A DNA stretch of 33,981 nucleotides from Candidatus Pacearchaeota archaeon. GTDB taxonomy: Archaea > Nanobdellota > Nanobdellia > Pacearchaeales > GW2011-AR1. A model generated the notes under the pieces. The model saw nothing but the letters and a program-made list of their open reading frames with translations. It searched no databases and was not told the origin of the DNA. The DNA lies in assembly GCA_018304175.1 (NCBI GenBank), contig JAGVWT010000003.1:1-33981 (forward strand), read 5' to 3'. This document shows positions 1 to 8,280 of the stretch, piece by piece (positions within the stretch are counted from its first letter, which is position 1; every line of letters starts with the position of its first letter). Made by a program: the position numbers and the translations under genes.

Positions 1-126
1 ATAATCTAAATGAGAAAGTTGTTTGTTTAAGACTCCATTATATTTTCTTATTGGGATATTACCTCAAATCTCCCTATAAGAAAATATTATGGAGTCTTAA
101 ACAAACAACTTTCTCATTTAGATTAT
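1..126. repeat. Near-perfect long inverted repeat (arms 1-56 and 71-126, 14-nt loop)
   Basis: Position i pairs with 127-i across 1-56/71-126, with mismatches only at 39/88 and 52/75. Confidence 0.95.
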
Positions 127-372
127 GGAAGAAGTGAAACCAAAGAACCCCCACCAGTAGCCTTTATCTATGAAGCATATAAACACTTTAGATTATTGAT
201 TAATAAATTCTTAGATAAAGTGCCAAAAGAAATGCTCAACCCAAATTTTCAGGAACTAAAAGAGATAGTAAAACAAGATATAACCCATTATCCTTAACTT
301 TCTGTGTAAAAAGTAAGCCTTTATTCAGACTTTATACACAAAGCCCATTAGAAGATTTTTTAACAATTGAGA

Positions 373-732
373 TTATTCAATTAAAATTCCATTAAGAATT
401 CCCTCTTGGCTTGGGCGGTTTGTGACCTTGACTTTTCCAAGGTCTGTTTCTACAATTGTTCCTTTTGTTATAACATTTTGTCTTGCAAGGAACCTGTCTG
501 CCGGAGTTTCAACGACTTTTTTTATTTCTAACTTTTTAACACCTTTTTTTGTCTTTATGTTTATGAATTTTGCTTTTAACAGGAAAAATTTTCTTTTCCC
601 ACTTCTTGTTCTTTTTGATTTTCTTTTTTCATCTCCGAGTTTAACAACCCTTTTTTGTCCAGGAGATTCGTAAAGCTTTTTCTTTCTCCTTTTGTTGTAT
701 TTTCCGCCAGATATTTTTTTTCCTTTTTTCAT
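373..732 (-). CDS. rps8e: 30S ribosomal protein S8e
   Basis: MKKGKKISGGKYNKRRKKKLYE...KRTRSGKRKFFLLKA matches the S8e pattern; the internal ATG at 732 is preferred over the longer ORF start at 843. Confidence 0.85.
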   Translation of the reverse strand: MKKGKKISGGKYNKRRKKKLYESPGQKRVVKLGDEKRKSKRTRSGKRKFFLLKAKFINIKTKKGVKKLEIKKVVETPADRFLARQNVITKGTIVETDLGKVKVTNRPSQEGILNGILIE

Positions 733-852
733 TTTATATAAAAACCCTCTTTTTGATTTAAATAGGTTTCTATATCGTATTCTGTAAAAATCAAAAACAA
801 TGTTGAATTTTATTTTAGTAAACTTTATAAACAACTTATGCAAGTTTAAATC

Positions 853-1104
853 ATGGCTAACAACATAGAGAGACCGTTGGATTTGCTAAACAATTCGAAA
901 AACAAGGAAGTGTTGGTGCATCTTAAAGGTGGGAACCAGTTTGTCGGAATACTTGTAGCATTTGACATTCACATTAATCTTGTTTTGGATAACACGAAGG
1001 AAATGCAAAACAACGAAATCAAGCGAAACATTGGATTGACTTTTCTTAGGGGAGATACAATAATCTTTATATCCCCTGCGTCATTCTCTTCGAAAAAGGA
1101 ATAA
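853..1104 (+). CDS. Sm-like (LSm) RNA-binding protein
   Basis: RPLDLLNNSKNKEVLVHLKGGNQFVGILVAFDIHINLVLDN...FLRGDTIIFISP has Sm1/Sm2 motifs. Confidence 0.92.
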   Translation: MANNIERPLDLLNNSKNKEVLVHLKGGNQFVGILVAFDIHINLVLDNTKEMQNNEIKRNIGLTFLRGDTIIFISPASFSSKKE

Positions 1105-1771
1105 TTTTTATAAGGAAGTTAAAAGATTTAATTTAGTTGATATAGGTTGCGGTGAAGGTCATACGACAAAACAGATTTTAGATAGATTAGAGTTTGATTA
1201 TGTTTGTGATTTGGTAGAGCCAAATAAAAATGCCTTAAATTCTGCGAAGGTTTTCCTAAGTTTTGAAAATAATATTGGGGGTTATTTTGTTGATACTCTT
1301 TCGAGTTTTAAGCCCAAGAAAAAATATGATGTTATTTTTACTTCCCATACTAACTACTACTGGTCATCGAACGAAGAGGATTATAAAAGTCAGCTAAAGA
1401 AGTTAATATCTATACTTAATGAAAAAGGAAAGCTGTTAATTTTAACACTTCCTAGAAGAAGTGACCATTATAATATAATGTTAAGGCAAGTTTACCCTAA
1501 GTTTGTTTATTCAAAATACATTACCAATTTTTATAGAAATATAGGGTTTAATGTTAAAGTTAAGAAATTTAAAATGAGGATGTATGTTGGAGACATGTTA
1601 ACAAATAAGAAATATTTTGATTTGAATAATTTCTATAAGTTTATCCATAACACTAACGTAAATCCTTCTAGGACTGAACTAGATATTTTTAGATTAAAAT
1701 TAAAGAAATATCAAAAAAAGGGCTATCTAGATTTTAAGGATGAATTACTATTAATCTCTAAAAACAAATAA
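1076..1771 (+). CDS. Class I SAM-dependent methyltransferase; true start uncertain, possibly truncated
   Basis: The same frame upstream of the called start (1211) encodes VDIGCGEG motif I at 1136-1159; the frame is open from 1064 with no ATG/GTG/TTG before motif I (only a CTG at 1076). Confidence 0.6.
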   Translation: MRHSLRKRNNFYKEVKRFNLVDIGCGEGHTTKQILDRLEFDYVCDLVEPNKNALNSAKVFLSFENNIGGYFVDTLSSFKPKKKYDVIFTSHTNYYWSSNEEDYKSQLKKLISILNEKGKLLILTLPRRSDHYNIMLRQVYPKFVYSKYITNFYRNIGFNVKVKKFKMRMYVGDMLTNKKYFDLNNFYKFIHNTNVNPSRTELDIFRLKLKKYQKKGYLDFKDELLLISKNK

Positions 1772-1795
1772 AAACCTCTTTAGCTTATTTCTTTA

Positions 1796-2692
1796 ATGAT
1801 AAAAGTAACTTTTTTGGGAACTTCCTACGCAATTCCTACTCCGGAGAGAAACCATACAGGAATACTTCTTAGCTATGGTGCTGAAAATATTTTGATTGAT
1901 TGCGGTGAAGGAACTCAAAGACAATTCAGAATTGCAAAAATAAATCCCTGCAAACTCACGAGGATTTTAATTACTCACTGGCATGGCGACCATGTTTTGG
2001 GATTGCCAGGAGTTTTGCAGACGCTTTCCTTGACTGGTTATAGTAAAATTCTTCACATTTACGGACCACATGGAATAAAAAAACATCTAGAAAATATTAT
2101 AAGAACTTTCACATTTCAATTAAATTACAAGATAGTTGTTCAAGAAGTTTCCAACAAGGTTTTTGAAACAGATGATTTTGTTATTGAAGCAAAACCAATG
2201 ACCCACAGTATTATTTGCAATGCGTATTCTTTTATAAAAAAAGGAAAAATAAGGATAGACAAAAACAAATTGAAGAAAATTAAAGATATATCAATTGAAA
2301 ATTTAAAAAAACTGAAGCAAGGTAAAGACATAACACATAACAGAAAGAAATACAAAAACAAAGATTTTACTTTTAAGGAAGATGACAAAAAAGTTTCATT
2401 TGTTCTTGATACTTCAATAAATAACAAAATTGTGGGTTTTGTAAAAAATTCTGATTTGCTTGTTTGTGAGGCAACATTTCATTCAGAGATTACTTCAGAA
2501 GCCAGCAAAAAGAAACACTTAACTGCAAAACAGGCAGGAGAAATTACGAAAAAATCAAATTCAAAAAAACTTATTATAACCCACATCAGCGACAGGTATA
2601 AAACAAATTTACAAAGGCTTTTGGACGATGCGAAAAAAGTTTTCAAAAACACAACAATGGCTAAAGATTTTGATGTTGTTGAACTGAAGTGA
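1796..2692 (+). CDS. rnz: Ribonuclease Z (tRNA 3' processing endonuclease)
   Basis: MIKVTFLGTSYAIPTPERNHTGILL...IDCGEGTQRQ...THWHGDHVLGLPGVLQTL metallo-beta-lactamase RNase Z signature. Confidence 0.95.
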   Translation: MIKVTFLGTSYAIPTPERNHTGILLSYGAENILIDCGEGTQRQFRIAKINPCKLTRILITHWHGDHVLGLPGVLQTLSLTGYSKILHIYGPHGIKKHLENIIRTFTFQLNYKIVVQEVSNKVFETDDFVIEAKPMTHSIICNAYSFIKKGKIRIDKNKLKKIKDISIENLKKLKQGKDITHNRKKYKNKDFTFKEDDKKVSFVLDTSINNKIVGFVKNSDLLVCEATFHSEITSEASKKKHLTAKQAGEITKKSNSKKLIITHISDRYKTNLQRLLDDAKKVFKNTTMAKDFDVVELK

Positions 2693-2706
2693 TTTAACAG
2701 GAAACA

Positions 2707-2716
2707 TTTTAAATAC
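2707..2716 (+). promoter_or_regulatory. TATA-like box upstream of the tRNA-Arg locus
   Basis: TTTTAAATAC centred about 27 nt before the tRNA 5' fragment at 2739. Confidence 0.5.
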
Positions 2717-2738
2717 AATTTCTTCTTGTTTTTTGTAA

Positions 2739-2754
2739 GCCCTCGTAGCTCAGC
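2739..2754 (+). other. Partial copy of the tRNA-Arg 5' end
   Basis: GCCCTCGTAGCTCAGC identical to the first 16 nt of the tRNA at 2832; no matching 3' half follows. Confidence 0.8.
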
Positions 2755-2831
2755 GAGAACACGAAGTTTTCTCGCGCACTTTCCGGTTTGAATTCGTTTA
2801 AACCGATTAAGTCGCTACGTTGGTAATGAGT

Positions 2832-2942
2832 GCCCTCGTAGCTCAGCCTGGATAGAGCGACTGCCTTCTAGCGATTACGCATACGCATCGCGAAACACGG
2901 AAAGAAAGCAGTAGGTCGCAGGTTCAAGTCCTGTCGAGGGCA
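2832..2942 (+). tRNA. tRNA-Arg(TCT) with a 36-nt intron at position 37/38 (intron 2871-2906)
   Basis: Acceptor GCCCTCG/CGAGGGC, anticodon stem ACTGC/GCAGT, loop CTTCTA|A, T-arm GCAGG-TTCAAGT-CCTGT. Confidence 0.9.
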
Positions 2943-3020
2943 TTTAGGATTTGAACTGCTAAATCAGTTTAAGAGAGCCAGGAAGGGGTTAGTGTAAGGG
3001 GAAACGTAGTTGCCCCTCAT

Positions 3021-3043
3021 GGTTCAAGTCCTGTCGAGGGCAT
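3021..3043 (+). other. Partial copy of the tRNA-Arg 3' end
   Basis: GGTTCAAGTCCTGTCGAGGGCATTT (3021-3045) exactly repeats 2921-2945 at 100-bp spacing. Confidence 0.85.
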
Positions 3044-3074
3044 TTTTAGTTAAATTTATAAAACCGTTTCTTTA

Positions 3075-3470
3075 GTGAATTTTATGAATATTTATTTTAC
3101 TCATTCAAGAGCAGAAGGTTTTGACTTCAGAAATAGGCTGTATTTGCCAATTAGACAAAGCTATTTGAATAGCCAACATAATTTCGTTTTTCCTTTTGAA
3201 AAAGGCAATATGCTTTTTGATAGCAGATTTTTAATGTCTAGTGGAGGATTAGATTTAGTTTTGGCAGAAGTTTCATACGAGTCAACGAGAGAAGGTATTG
3301 AACTTGGCTGGGCAGACAATTTTGATATACCTATTTATTTATTATCACAAAAAGGGAAAACCCCATCTGAATCAATTAGAAGAGTGTCTGATTCTCTGTT
3401 TTTTTATTCTTCTGAGTCACAGTTGATTGAAGGTGTTGAAGAATCAATTAATTCTTGTTTGGGTTTGTAA
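3075..3470 (+). CDS. Nucleoside 2-deoxyribosyltransferase-like fold protein
   Basis: IYFTHSRAEGFDFRNRLYLPIR...DLVLAEVSYESTREGIELGWADNFDIPIYLL pattern. Confidence 0.6.
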   Translation: MNFMNIYFTHSRAEGFDFRNRLYLPIRQSYLNSQHNFVFPFEKGNMLFDSRFLMSSGGLDLVLAEVSYESTREGIELGWADNFDIPIYLLSQKGKTPSESIRRVSDSLFFYSSESQLIEGVEESINSCLGL

Positions 3471-3506
3471 ATACTTTTAAATATGATTTCTATTTCTTAG
3501 TTTTAC

Positions 3507-3579
3507 GCGGAGGTGGCACAGTGGCTACTGCAACCGGTTGCAGCCCGGTTTTTCGTGGGTTCGAGTCCCACCCTCCGCT
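3507..3579 (+). tRNA. tRNA-Cys(GCA), no intron
   Basis: GCGGAGG/CCTCCGC acceptor, ACCGG-TTGCAGC-CCGGT anticodon arm, GTGGG-TTCGAGT-CCCAC T-arm, discriminator T. Confidence 0.93.
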
Positions 3580-3593
3580 TTCAAATTGAAAAA

Positions 3594-4160
3594 ATGAAAA
3601 TGAAAAAAATATATTTGATACACGGTTGGGGAGGTTCATCTGAAGGAGGATGGTTTGACTGGCTAAAATCAGAATTAGAGAAAAAAGGTTTTAAAGTAAA
3701 AGCATTCGACATGCCCGATACAGAAAACCCAAAGATTGAAAATTGGGTTGGATTTTTGAAGGAAAATATTTCTCCAGAAGAGATTGATGAAGAAACTTAT
3801 TTTATTGGACACAGCATCGGATGTCAGACAATAATGAGATTTTTAGAAAAACTTCACAAACATAAAAGAATTGGTGGCTGTGTTTTTGTTGCAGGTTGGT
3901 TTAAATTGATGAACCTTGGATCTGAGGAATTAAAGATTGCACATCCTTGGGAAAATACCCTAATAGATTTTGAGAGAGTTCTAGATCATTGCGATAATTT
4001 TTTAGCTATATTTTCAGACAATGATCCTTATGTCCATTTAGATGAAGCTGAGAAATTTAAGGATTTTCTTGGCGCTAAAATAATTATCAAAAAGAAGCAA
4101 GGGCATTTTACTGATGAAGACAATGTGGGAAAAATTCCGGAAATCTTAAAATTCTTGTAG
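3594..4160 (+). CDS. RBBP9/YdeN-type alpha/beta hydrolase
   Basis: MKKIYLIHGWGGSSEGGWFDWL...YFIGHSIGCQTIMRFL nucleophile elbow; the ORF upstream of 3594 overlaps tRNA-Cys. Confidence 0.85.
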   Translation: MKMKKIYLIHGWGGSSEGGWFDWLKSELEKKGFKVKAFDMPDTENPKIENWVGFLKENISPEEIDEETYFIGHSIGCQTIMRFLEKLHKHKRIGGCVFVAGWFKLMNLGSEELKIAHPWENTLIDFERVLDHCDNFLAIFSDNDPYVHLDEAEKFKDFLGAKIIIKKKQGHFTDEDNVGKIPEILKFL

Positions 4161-4268
4161 TGCCTACGAAAAGATTTAAATATATCTTTGTAGTGGGTAA
4201 AATGGGGTTGGTTTATTTTATCTCAAAACACTGAATTTATCCACCCACCTTTCAAAAACTAAAATAAA

Positions 4269-5993
4269 ATGTCATTTATTGTAAAGAAGAAGATTGGTAA
4301 TAAGGAATATTTCTACTTAAACGAAAACAAAAGGGTTAATGGAAAGGTTAAGACAAAAACACTTGCCTATTTGGGAAAAACAAAAAAAGATGCAGAAAAA
4401 AAGGTAAAAGACATTCTCAATATATTAAAAAAGCAAGAAATAAAAAGTATGAAAAATGAAGGAAAGGAAATTCAAGCAGAAAAAATGGAAAATAAAATTG
4501 AAGTCGGGAAAAAAATTGATGAAATAAACAAAATTGCATCAACAAAAGGTTTTTTCTTTCAGACTGCTAATATTTACAGCGGAAAGGCAGGATTTTACAC
4601 TTACGGACATTTAGGAAAATTGTTAAAAAATAATTGGGAAGATTTGTGGAGAAAAAATATTCTTTCAATAGACGAGAATTTTTATGAAATTCAGAGTAAC
4701 AATATTCTTCCTGAAGAAGTTTTCAAAGCTTCTGGACATATAGAAAACTTTAATGACCCTATGTCTGAATGCAAGAAATGTCACTTTAGATTCAGAGCTG
4801 ACCAGTTTCTTGAAGATAATGGTGTGAAAAATCCAGAATTGTTATCAATTGAAGAAATGGATAATGAAATTAGAAACCTTAAACTAAAATGTCCTAAATG
4901 TGGTTCTGTAGACTTTTCAAAAGTTAAACAATTTAACATGATGTTCTCAGTTAATGTTGGCTTTAATAACGAAGTTTCTTATCTAAGCCCTGAGACAGCG
5001 CAAGGAGCATACATAACTTTTCTAGAAGAATTCAAGGCGACAAGAAATAAATTACCTCTTGGATTAGCAATTATTGACAAAGCTTACAGAAATGAGATAT
5101 CACCAAGGCAAATGTTCTTTAGGCTCAGGGAATTCAGCCAAGCAGAGCTACAGATTTTTTTCAACCCCGAGAAAATTAATGAGCATGAGAAATGGAATGA
5201 AGTGAAGAATAAAAAATTAAGGATCAAATTTTTTGGTAAGGAAGATATTGAAGAAATTTCCTGTTTGGAATTGAATGAAAAAAATAAAATTCCTAAATTT
5301 TATTTGTATCATACTTTTAAAGTCCAGGAATTTTATTTTAATGTTTTGAGAATACCAAAAGAAAAGTTCAGGTTCAGGGAATTGGGTGAAAAAGAAAGAG
5401 CTTTTTACAATAAAATTCATTTTGATGTTGAAATTAATTTAGATACTTTAAGTGGTTTCAAGGAAGTTGCAGGAGTCCATTACAGAACAAATCATGATTT
5501 ATCAGGGCACGGAAAAATCTCAGGTAAAAATCTGGAAGTTTTTGACGAGGAATCAAAGAAAAAGTTTTTACCGCATGTTTTAGAATTAAGTTTCGGAGTT
5601 GATAGGAATATATGGACTATGTTAGATATTTTCTATTCTGTTGGAAAAGAAGGAAGTATGTTTACATTCCCTCAAATACTTGCCCCAATAAAAGCAGCAA
5701 TTTTCCCTTTAGTCAAAAAACCAGAATTTGAAAAAATCGCTGGAGAAGTTTTTTCTGAACTAAAAAATGAATTTAATGTTGCCTATGATTCTGGCGGGAG
5801 TATAGGGAGGAGGTATGCAAGAAATGATGAGATAGGAACTCCTTACTGCATAACAATTGATGGCGATTCTATAAAAAATCAAGATGTGACTATAAGAGAC
5901 AGAAACACAACAAAACAAATCAGAGTTAAGATTTCAAAACTAAAAGAAACTATGGATAAATTGATAAATTCTGAAGATGAAATATTCAAATGA
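4269..5993 (+). CDS. glyS: Glycyl-tRNA synthetase with a non-canonical N-terminal extension
   Basis: GFFFQTANIYSGKAGFYTYGHLGKLLKNNWEDLWRK; YRNEISPRQMFFRLREFSQAELQIFF; class II motifs. Confidence 0.93.
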   Translation: MSFIVKKKIGNKEYFYLNENKRVNGKVKTKTLAYLGKTKKDAEKKVKDILNILKKQEIKSMKNEGKEIQAEKMENKIEVGKKIDEINKIASTKGFFFQTANIYSGKAGFYTYGHLGKLLKNNWEDLWRKNILSIDENFYEIQSNNILPEEVFKASGHIENFNDPMSECKKCHFRFRADQFLEDNGVKNPELLSIEEMDNEIRNLKLKCPKCGSVDFSKVKQFNMMFSVNVGFNNEVSYLSPETAQGAYITFLEEFKATRNKLPLGLAIIDKAYRNEISPRQMFFRLREFSQAELQIFFNPEKINEHEKWNEVKNKKLRIKFFGKEDIEEISCLELNEKNKIPKFYLYHTFKVQEFYFNVLRIPKEKFRFRELGEKERAFYNKIHFDVEINLDTLSGFKEVAGVHYRTNHDLSGHGKISGKNLEVFDEESKKKFLPHVLELSFGVDRNIWTMLDIFYSVGKEGSMFTFPQILAPIKAAIFPLVKKPEFEKIAGEVFSELKNEFNVAYDSGGSIGRRYARNDEIGTPYCITIDGDSIKNQDVTIRDRNTTKQIRVKISKLKETMDKLINSEDEIFK

Positions 5994-6337
5994 TAGATTG
6001 TGTTTTTTGCAAAATTGCAACCGGCGAAATAAAAAGTAATAAAATCTATGAAAATGATAATTTTTTCTCCATTTTTGATAGAAGTCCTGTTGCTCCCGGG
6101 CATAGTTTGGTTATATCGAAAAAACACTTTAAGACAAGTTTAGATTTGCATGATAGTTTAGGGGATGAGTTTTTGGATTGCTTGAAAAATACAGCTTTAA
6201 AAGTTATTGATGCAAACAATGCAGAGGGGTTTAATGTTATAAGCAACAATTTTGCCGCTGCAGGACAAGTTGTGAATCACTTCCATTTTCACATTATACC
6301 AAGAAAAAAAGGTGATGGCTTGAATATGATTGCGTGA
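5990..6337 (+). CDS. HIT family protein
   Basis: CVFCKIATGEI...GHSLVISKKH...NHFHFHIIPR; ATGA overlap with the glyS stop. Confidence 0.93.
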   Translation: MIDCVFCKIATGEIKSNKIYENDNFFSIFDRSPVAPGHSLVISKKHFKTSLDLHDSLGDEFLDCLKNTALKVIDANNAEGFNVISNNFAAAGQVVNHFHFHIIPRKKGDGLNMIA

Positions 6338-6355
6338 ATTTTTCTGCTAGAGAAA

Positions 6356-6473
6356 TGTCTCTGGGGAGTGCTGACCTCCCGACCTCCGCCTCACCCAGTT
6401 GAACAAGTTCAACATGATTTATTGAACATACCCAGCTCATGAGAGCGGCGCTCTACCGCTGAGCTACAGAGAC
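6356..6473 (-). tRNA. tRNA-Met(CAT) with a 46-nt intron at 37/38; atypical T-loop
   Basis: Minus-strand acceptor GTCTCTG/CAGAGAC, anticodon stem CCGCT/GGCGG, loop CTCATG|A, T-stem GGGAG/CTCCC with loop GTCAGCA. CAT could also be Ile2. Confidence 0.82.
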
Positions 6474-6512
6474 AAATTTATTAAATAAGATTCATTTAAA
6501 AGTCTTAGTAAA

Positions 6513-6731
6513 ATGGCTATTGAAGAAAACCTTAAGGAAGTTGCTGAAGTCCTTCCAATAGAGCTTGTTTCAAAGATAGAATTACTCATCGGTGCTGTTG
6601 GTGGCTTGGTTGTGATTTATCTGGTCTTTTTAATAATCAGATTTTTTATGCTTAGAAAACAAAATAAAATGATTAAGCAAATGCGAAATGATATCGTATT
6701 CATCAAAAGAAAATTAGCTGGAAGAAGATGA
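6513..6731 (+). CDS. Small single-pass membrane protein
   Basis: 72 aa with one hydrophobic segment (LLIGAVGGLVVIYLVFLIIRFFML). Confidence 0.6.
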   Translation: MAIEENLKEVAEVLPIELVSKIELLIGAVGGLVVIYLVFLIIRFFMLRKQNKMIKQMRNDIVFIKRKLAGRR

Positions 6732-7028
6732 TTCCTTTTTTACAAGTGTTATCTCTATTGTTGATACATTAATTTTTTTACCTTCTTTGTTTTCCATTTC
6801 TTCGCTGTCAATTTTAACATCTTTAACTTCTATGTTTCTATCTTTTAGGAATTTTTTTCTTACAACTTCTGAAACATCCACGGCGCGATTTATGAATTTC
6901 CCCCTGGCTTTAACAACTACTTCTTTTTTGTTTTTGGTTGTGAACTGCATTACAACACTTGTTACGTAATTCATAAATGGTTTTATGCCAATAAAAATTA
7001 CATTATCGTCTTTCTTTTCTTCTACCAT
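6714..7028 (-). CDS. albA: DNA/RNA-binding protein Alba
   Basis: DNVIFIGIKPFMNYVTSVVMQF...VVVKARGKFINRAVDVSEVVR. Confidence 0.92.
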   Translation of the reverse strand: MVEEKKDDNVIFIGIKPFMNYVTSVVMQFTTKNKKEVVVKARGKFINRAVDVSEVVRKKFLKDRNIEVKDVKIDSEEMENKEGKKINVSTIEITLVKKESSSSS

Positions 7029-7049
7029 TACTAAGTAATATTTTGATGT

Positions 7050-7256
7050 TTACTTTTTTAATGCTTCTGCTTTTACCATTTCCTGCTTTTTTATCTTACC
7101 CAAAAGTCCTGCTATCTGGTTCCTGAGTTTTTTGCTTGGCATTGTATCATTTCCAAGCATTCTTTTGTTATCTTCAAAATTCTCGGTAAATTCTATATCT
7201 TTTTTTAAAAGAGTATTTGCAGTTCTTCTGATGAGTTTTGATTTTATCTTTCCCAT
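7050..7256 (-). CDS. rps17e: 30S ribosomal protein S17e
   Basis: MGKIKSKLIRRTANTLLKK...FTENFEDNKRML...SKKLRNQIAG. Confidence 0.85.
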   Translation of the reverse strand: MGKIKSKLIRRTANTLLKKDIEFTENFEDNKRMLGNDTMPSKKLRNQIAGLLGKIKKQEMVKAEALKK

Positions 7257-7297
7257 GATTATCATAAAAGTTGGGGGTTTTTAAGAGTTTTGATAGC

Positions 7298-8239
7298 CTA
7301 CTCAACTTTTTCCACGGTTTTTATATCTTTGAGTGCGTAGATTAAATCAGATACTTTTTTAGGCAATTCACTCATTGACAAAATTGAGTATTTTAAGTTC
7401 AATTCAGCGGCTTTTTTTGCTGCTTTTATTATTTCTTTTTCAGTGATTTTCTTTTTGTTAAAAGCCATAAGCAATTGTTCTTCACCATTATTTTTAACCT
7501 TAAGAACAATTTCATCTTTCCCAAGTCCTTCAATACTAGTAATTTCAATTGCCGATTTAGAAAGAAAGTCTTTAATTTTCTCAAGAAACTTATCATTTTG
7601 CTTGCTTTTTTTTGAGGTAGTTTTCTTTTTCAGAGTCTTTTCTTTTATTTTTTTTTCTGTTTTTGCTTTTGGTTCAGAAACTACAGAGGTTTTTTTGTCA
7701 AATATTTCTAGTGTTTTGGTTTTTTCTCTAATTTGTATTAATGGTTTTTTTGGTTTAGAGATTTCTTCTTCAGATATCATTGGTTTTTCGTTTATTGGTT
7801 CTTTTTTTATTTCAAAAGTAGAAATGCTTACAGTGAAGTATCTCCAGTAAATATCTCCTGACTCGTTAGGATATTTGAAAGGAACCGCAAAGTCTTTCAA
7901 TGAACGCAGAGCAACTCTTATAGCAGGTTCTTGTTCAGAATCTTTGAGAAATTTTTTTTCTTTTAGCAGAATGAATGCTTCTCTTTCTTTGCTTTTTAGA
8001 TATTCTGAAAATCTTTCTAGCATGAATTCTTGCCCTGGAATAAAATAAAGGGGAGAACTCCCAACTTTCATATTACTGACTTTTATTCTTTTTTCGTCTA
8101 CAAGTTCAGAAAGAAATGCAGAAGAGAAGAGAATATTCATACCAGTTTCTTTTGCAATGTGAACTGGAAGACGCGGCCCTTTCATTCTAAAAATTCCAAT
8201 GATTTTTTCTTTTAATTCAGAAGTGTTCTGAGCAGGCAT
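7298..8239 (-). CDS. Conserved archaeal protein with N-terminal winged-helix-like region and Lys-rich linker
   Basis: LKEKIIGIFRMKGPRLPVHIAKETGMNILFSSAFLSELVDEKRIKVS... wHTH-like. Confidence 0.5.
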   Translation of the reverse strand: MPAQNTSELKEKIIGIFRMKGPRLPVHIAKETGMNILFSSAFLSELVDEKRIKVSNMKVGSSPLYFIPGQEFMLERFSEYLKSKEREAFILLKEKKFLKDSEQEPAIRVALRSLKDFAVPFKYPNESGDIYWRYFTVSISTFEIKKEPINEKPMISEEEISKPKKPLIQIREKTKTLEIFDKKTSVVSEPKAKTEKKIKEKTLKKKTTSKKSKQNDKFLEKIKDFLSKSAIEITSIEGLGKDEIVLKVKNNGEEQLLMAFNKKKITEKEIIKAAKKAAELNLKYSILSMSELPKKVSDLIYALKDIKTVEKVE

Positions 8240-8280
8240 AGACTAAATACGCAGGTAAAGGTTATAAATTTTCTTGTGAT

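Noticed and set aside
422-673. ORF on the strand opposite S8e (83 aa), and similar antisense ORFs at 2140-2427, 7443-7850, 17901-18233, 23599-23995 and 15092-15912
   Set aside because: Antisense to well-supported genes, with compositions reflecting the reverse complement of Lys/Glu-rich coding sequence (Phe/Leu/Ser-rich); no start/RBS or family support
3513-3593. N-terminal extension of the hydrolase ORF (MAQWLLQPVAARFFVGSSPTLRFQIEK)
   Set aside because: This is translation of the tRNA-Cys gene; the real start is at 3594 or 3600
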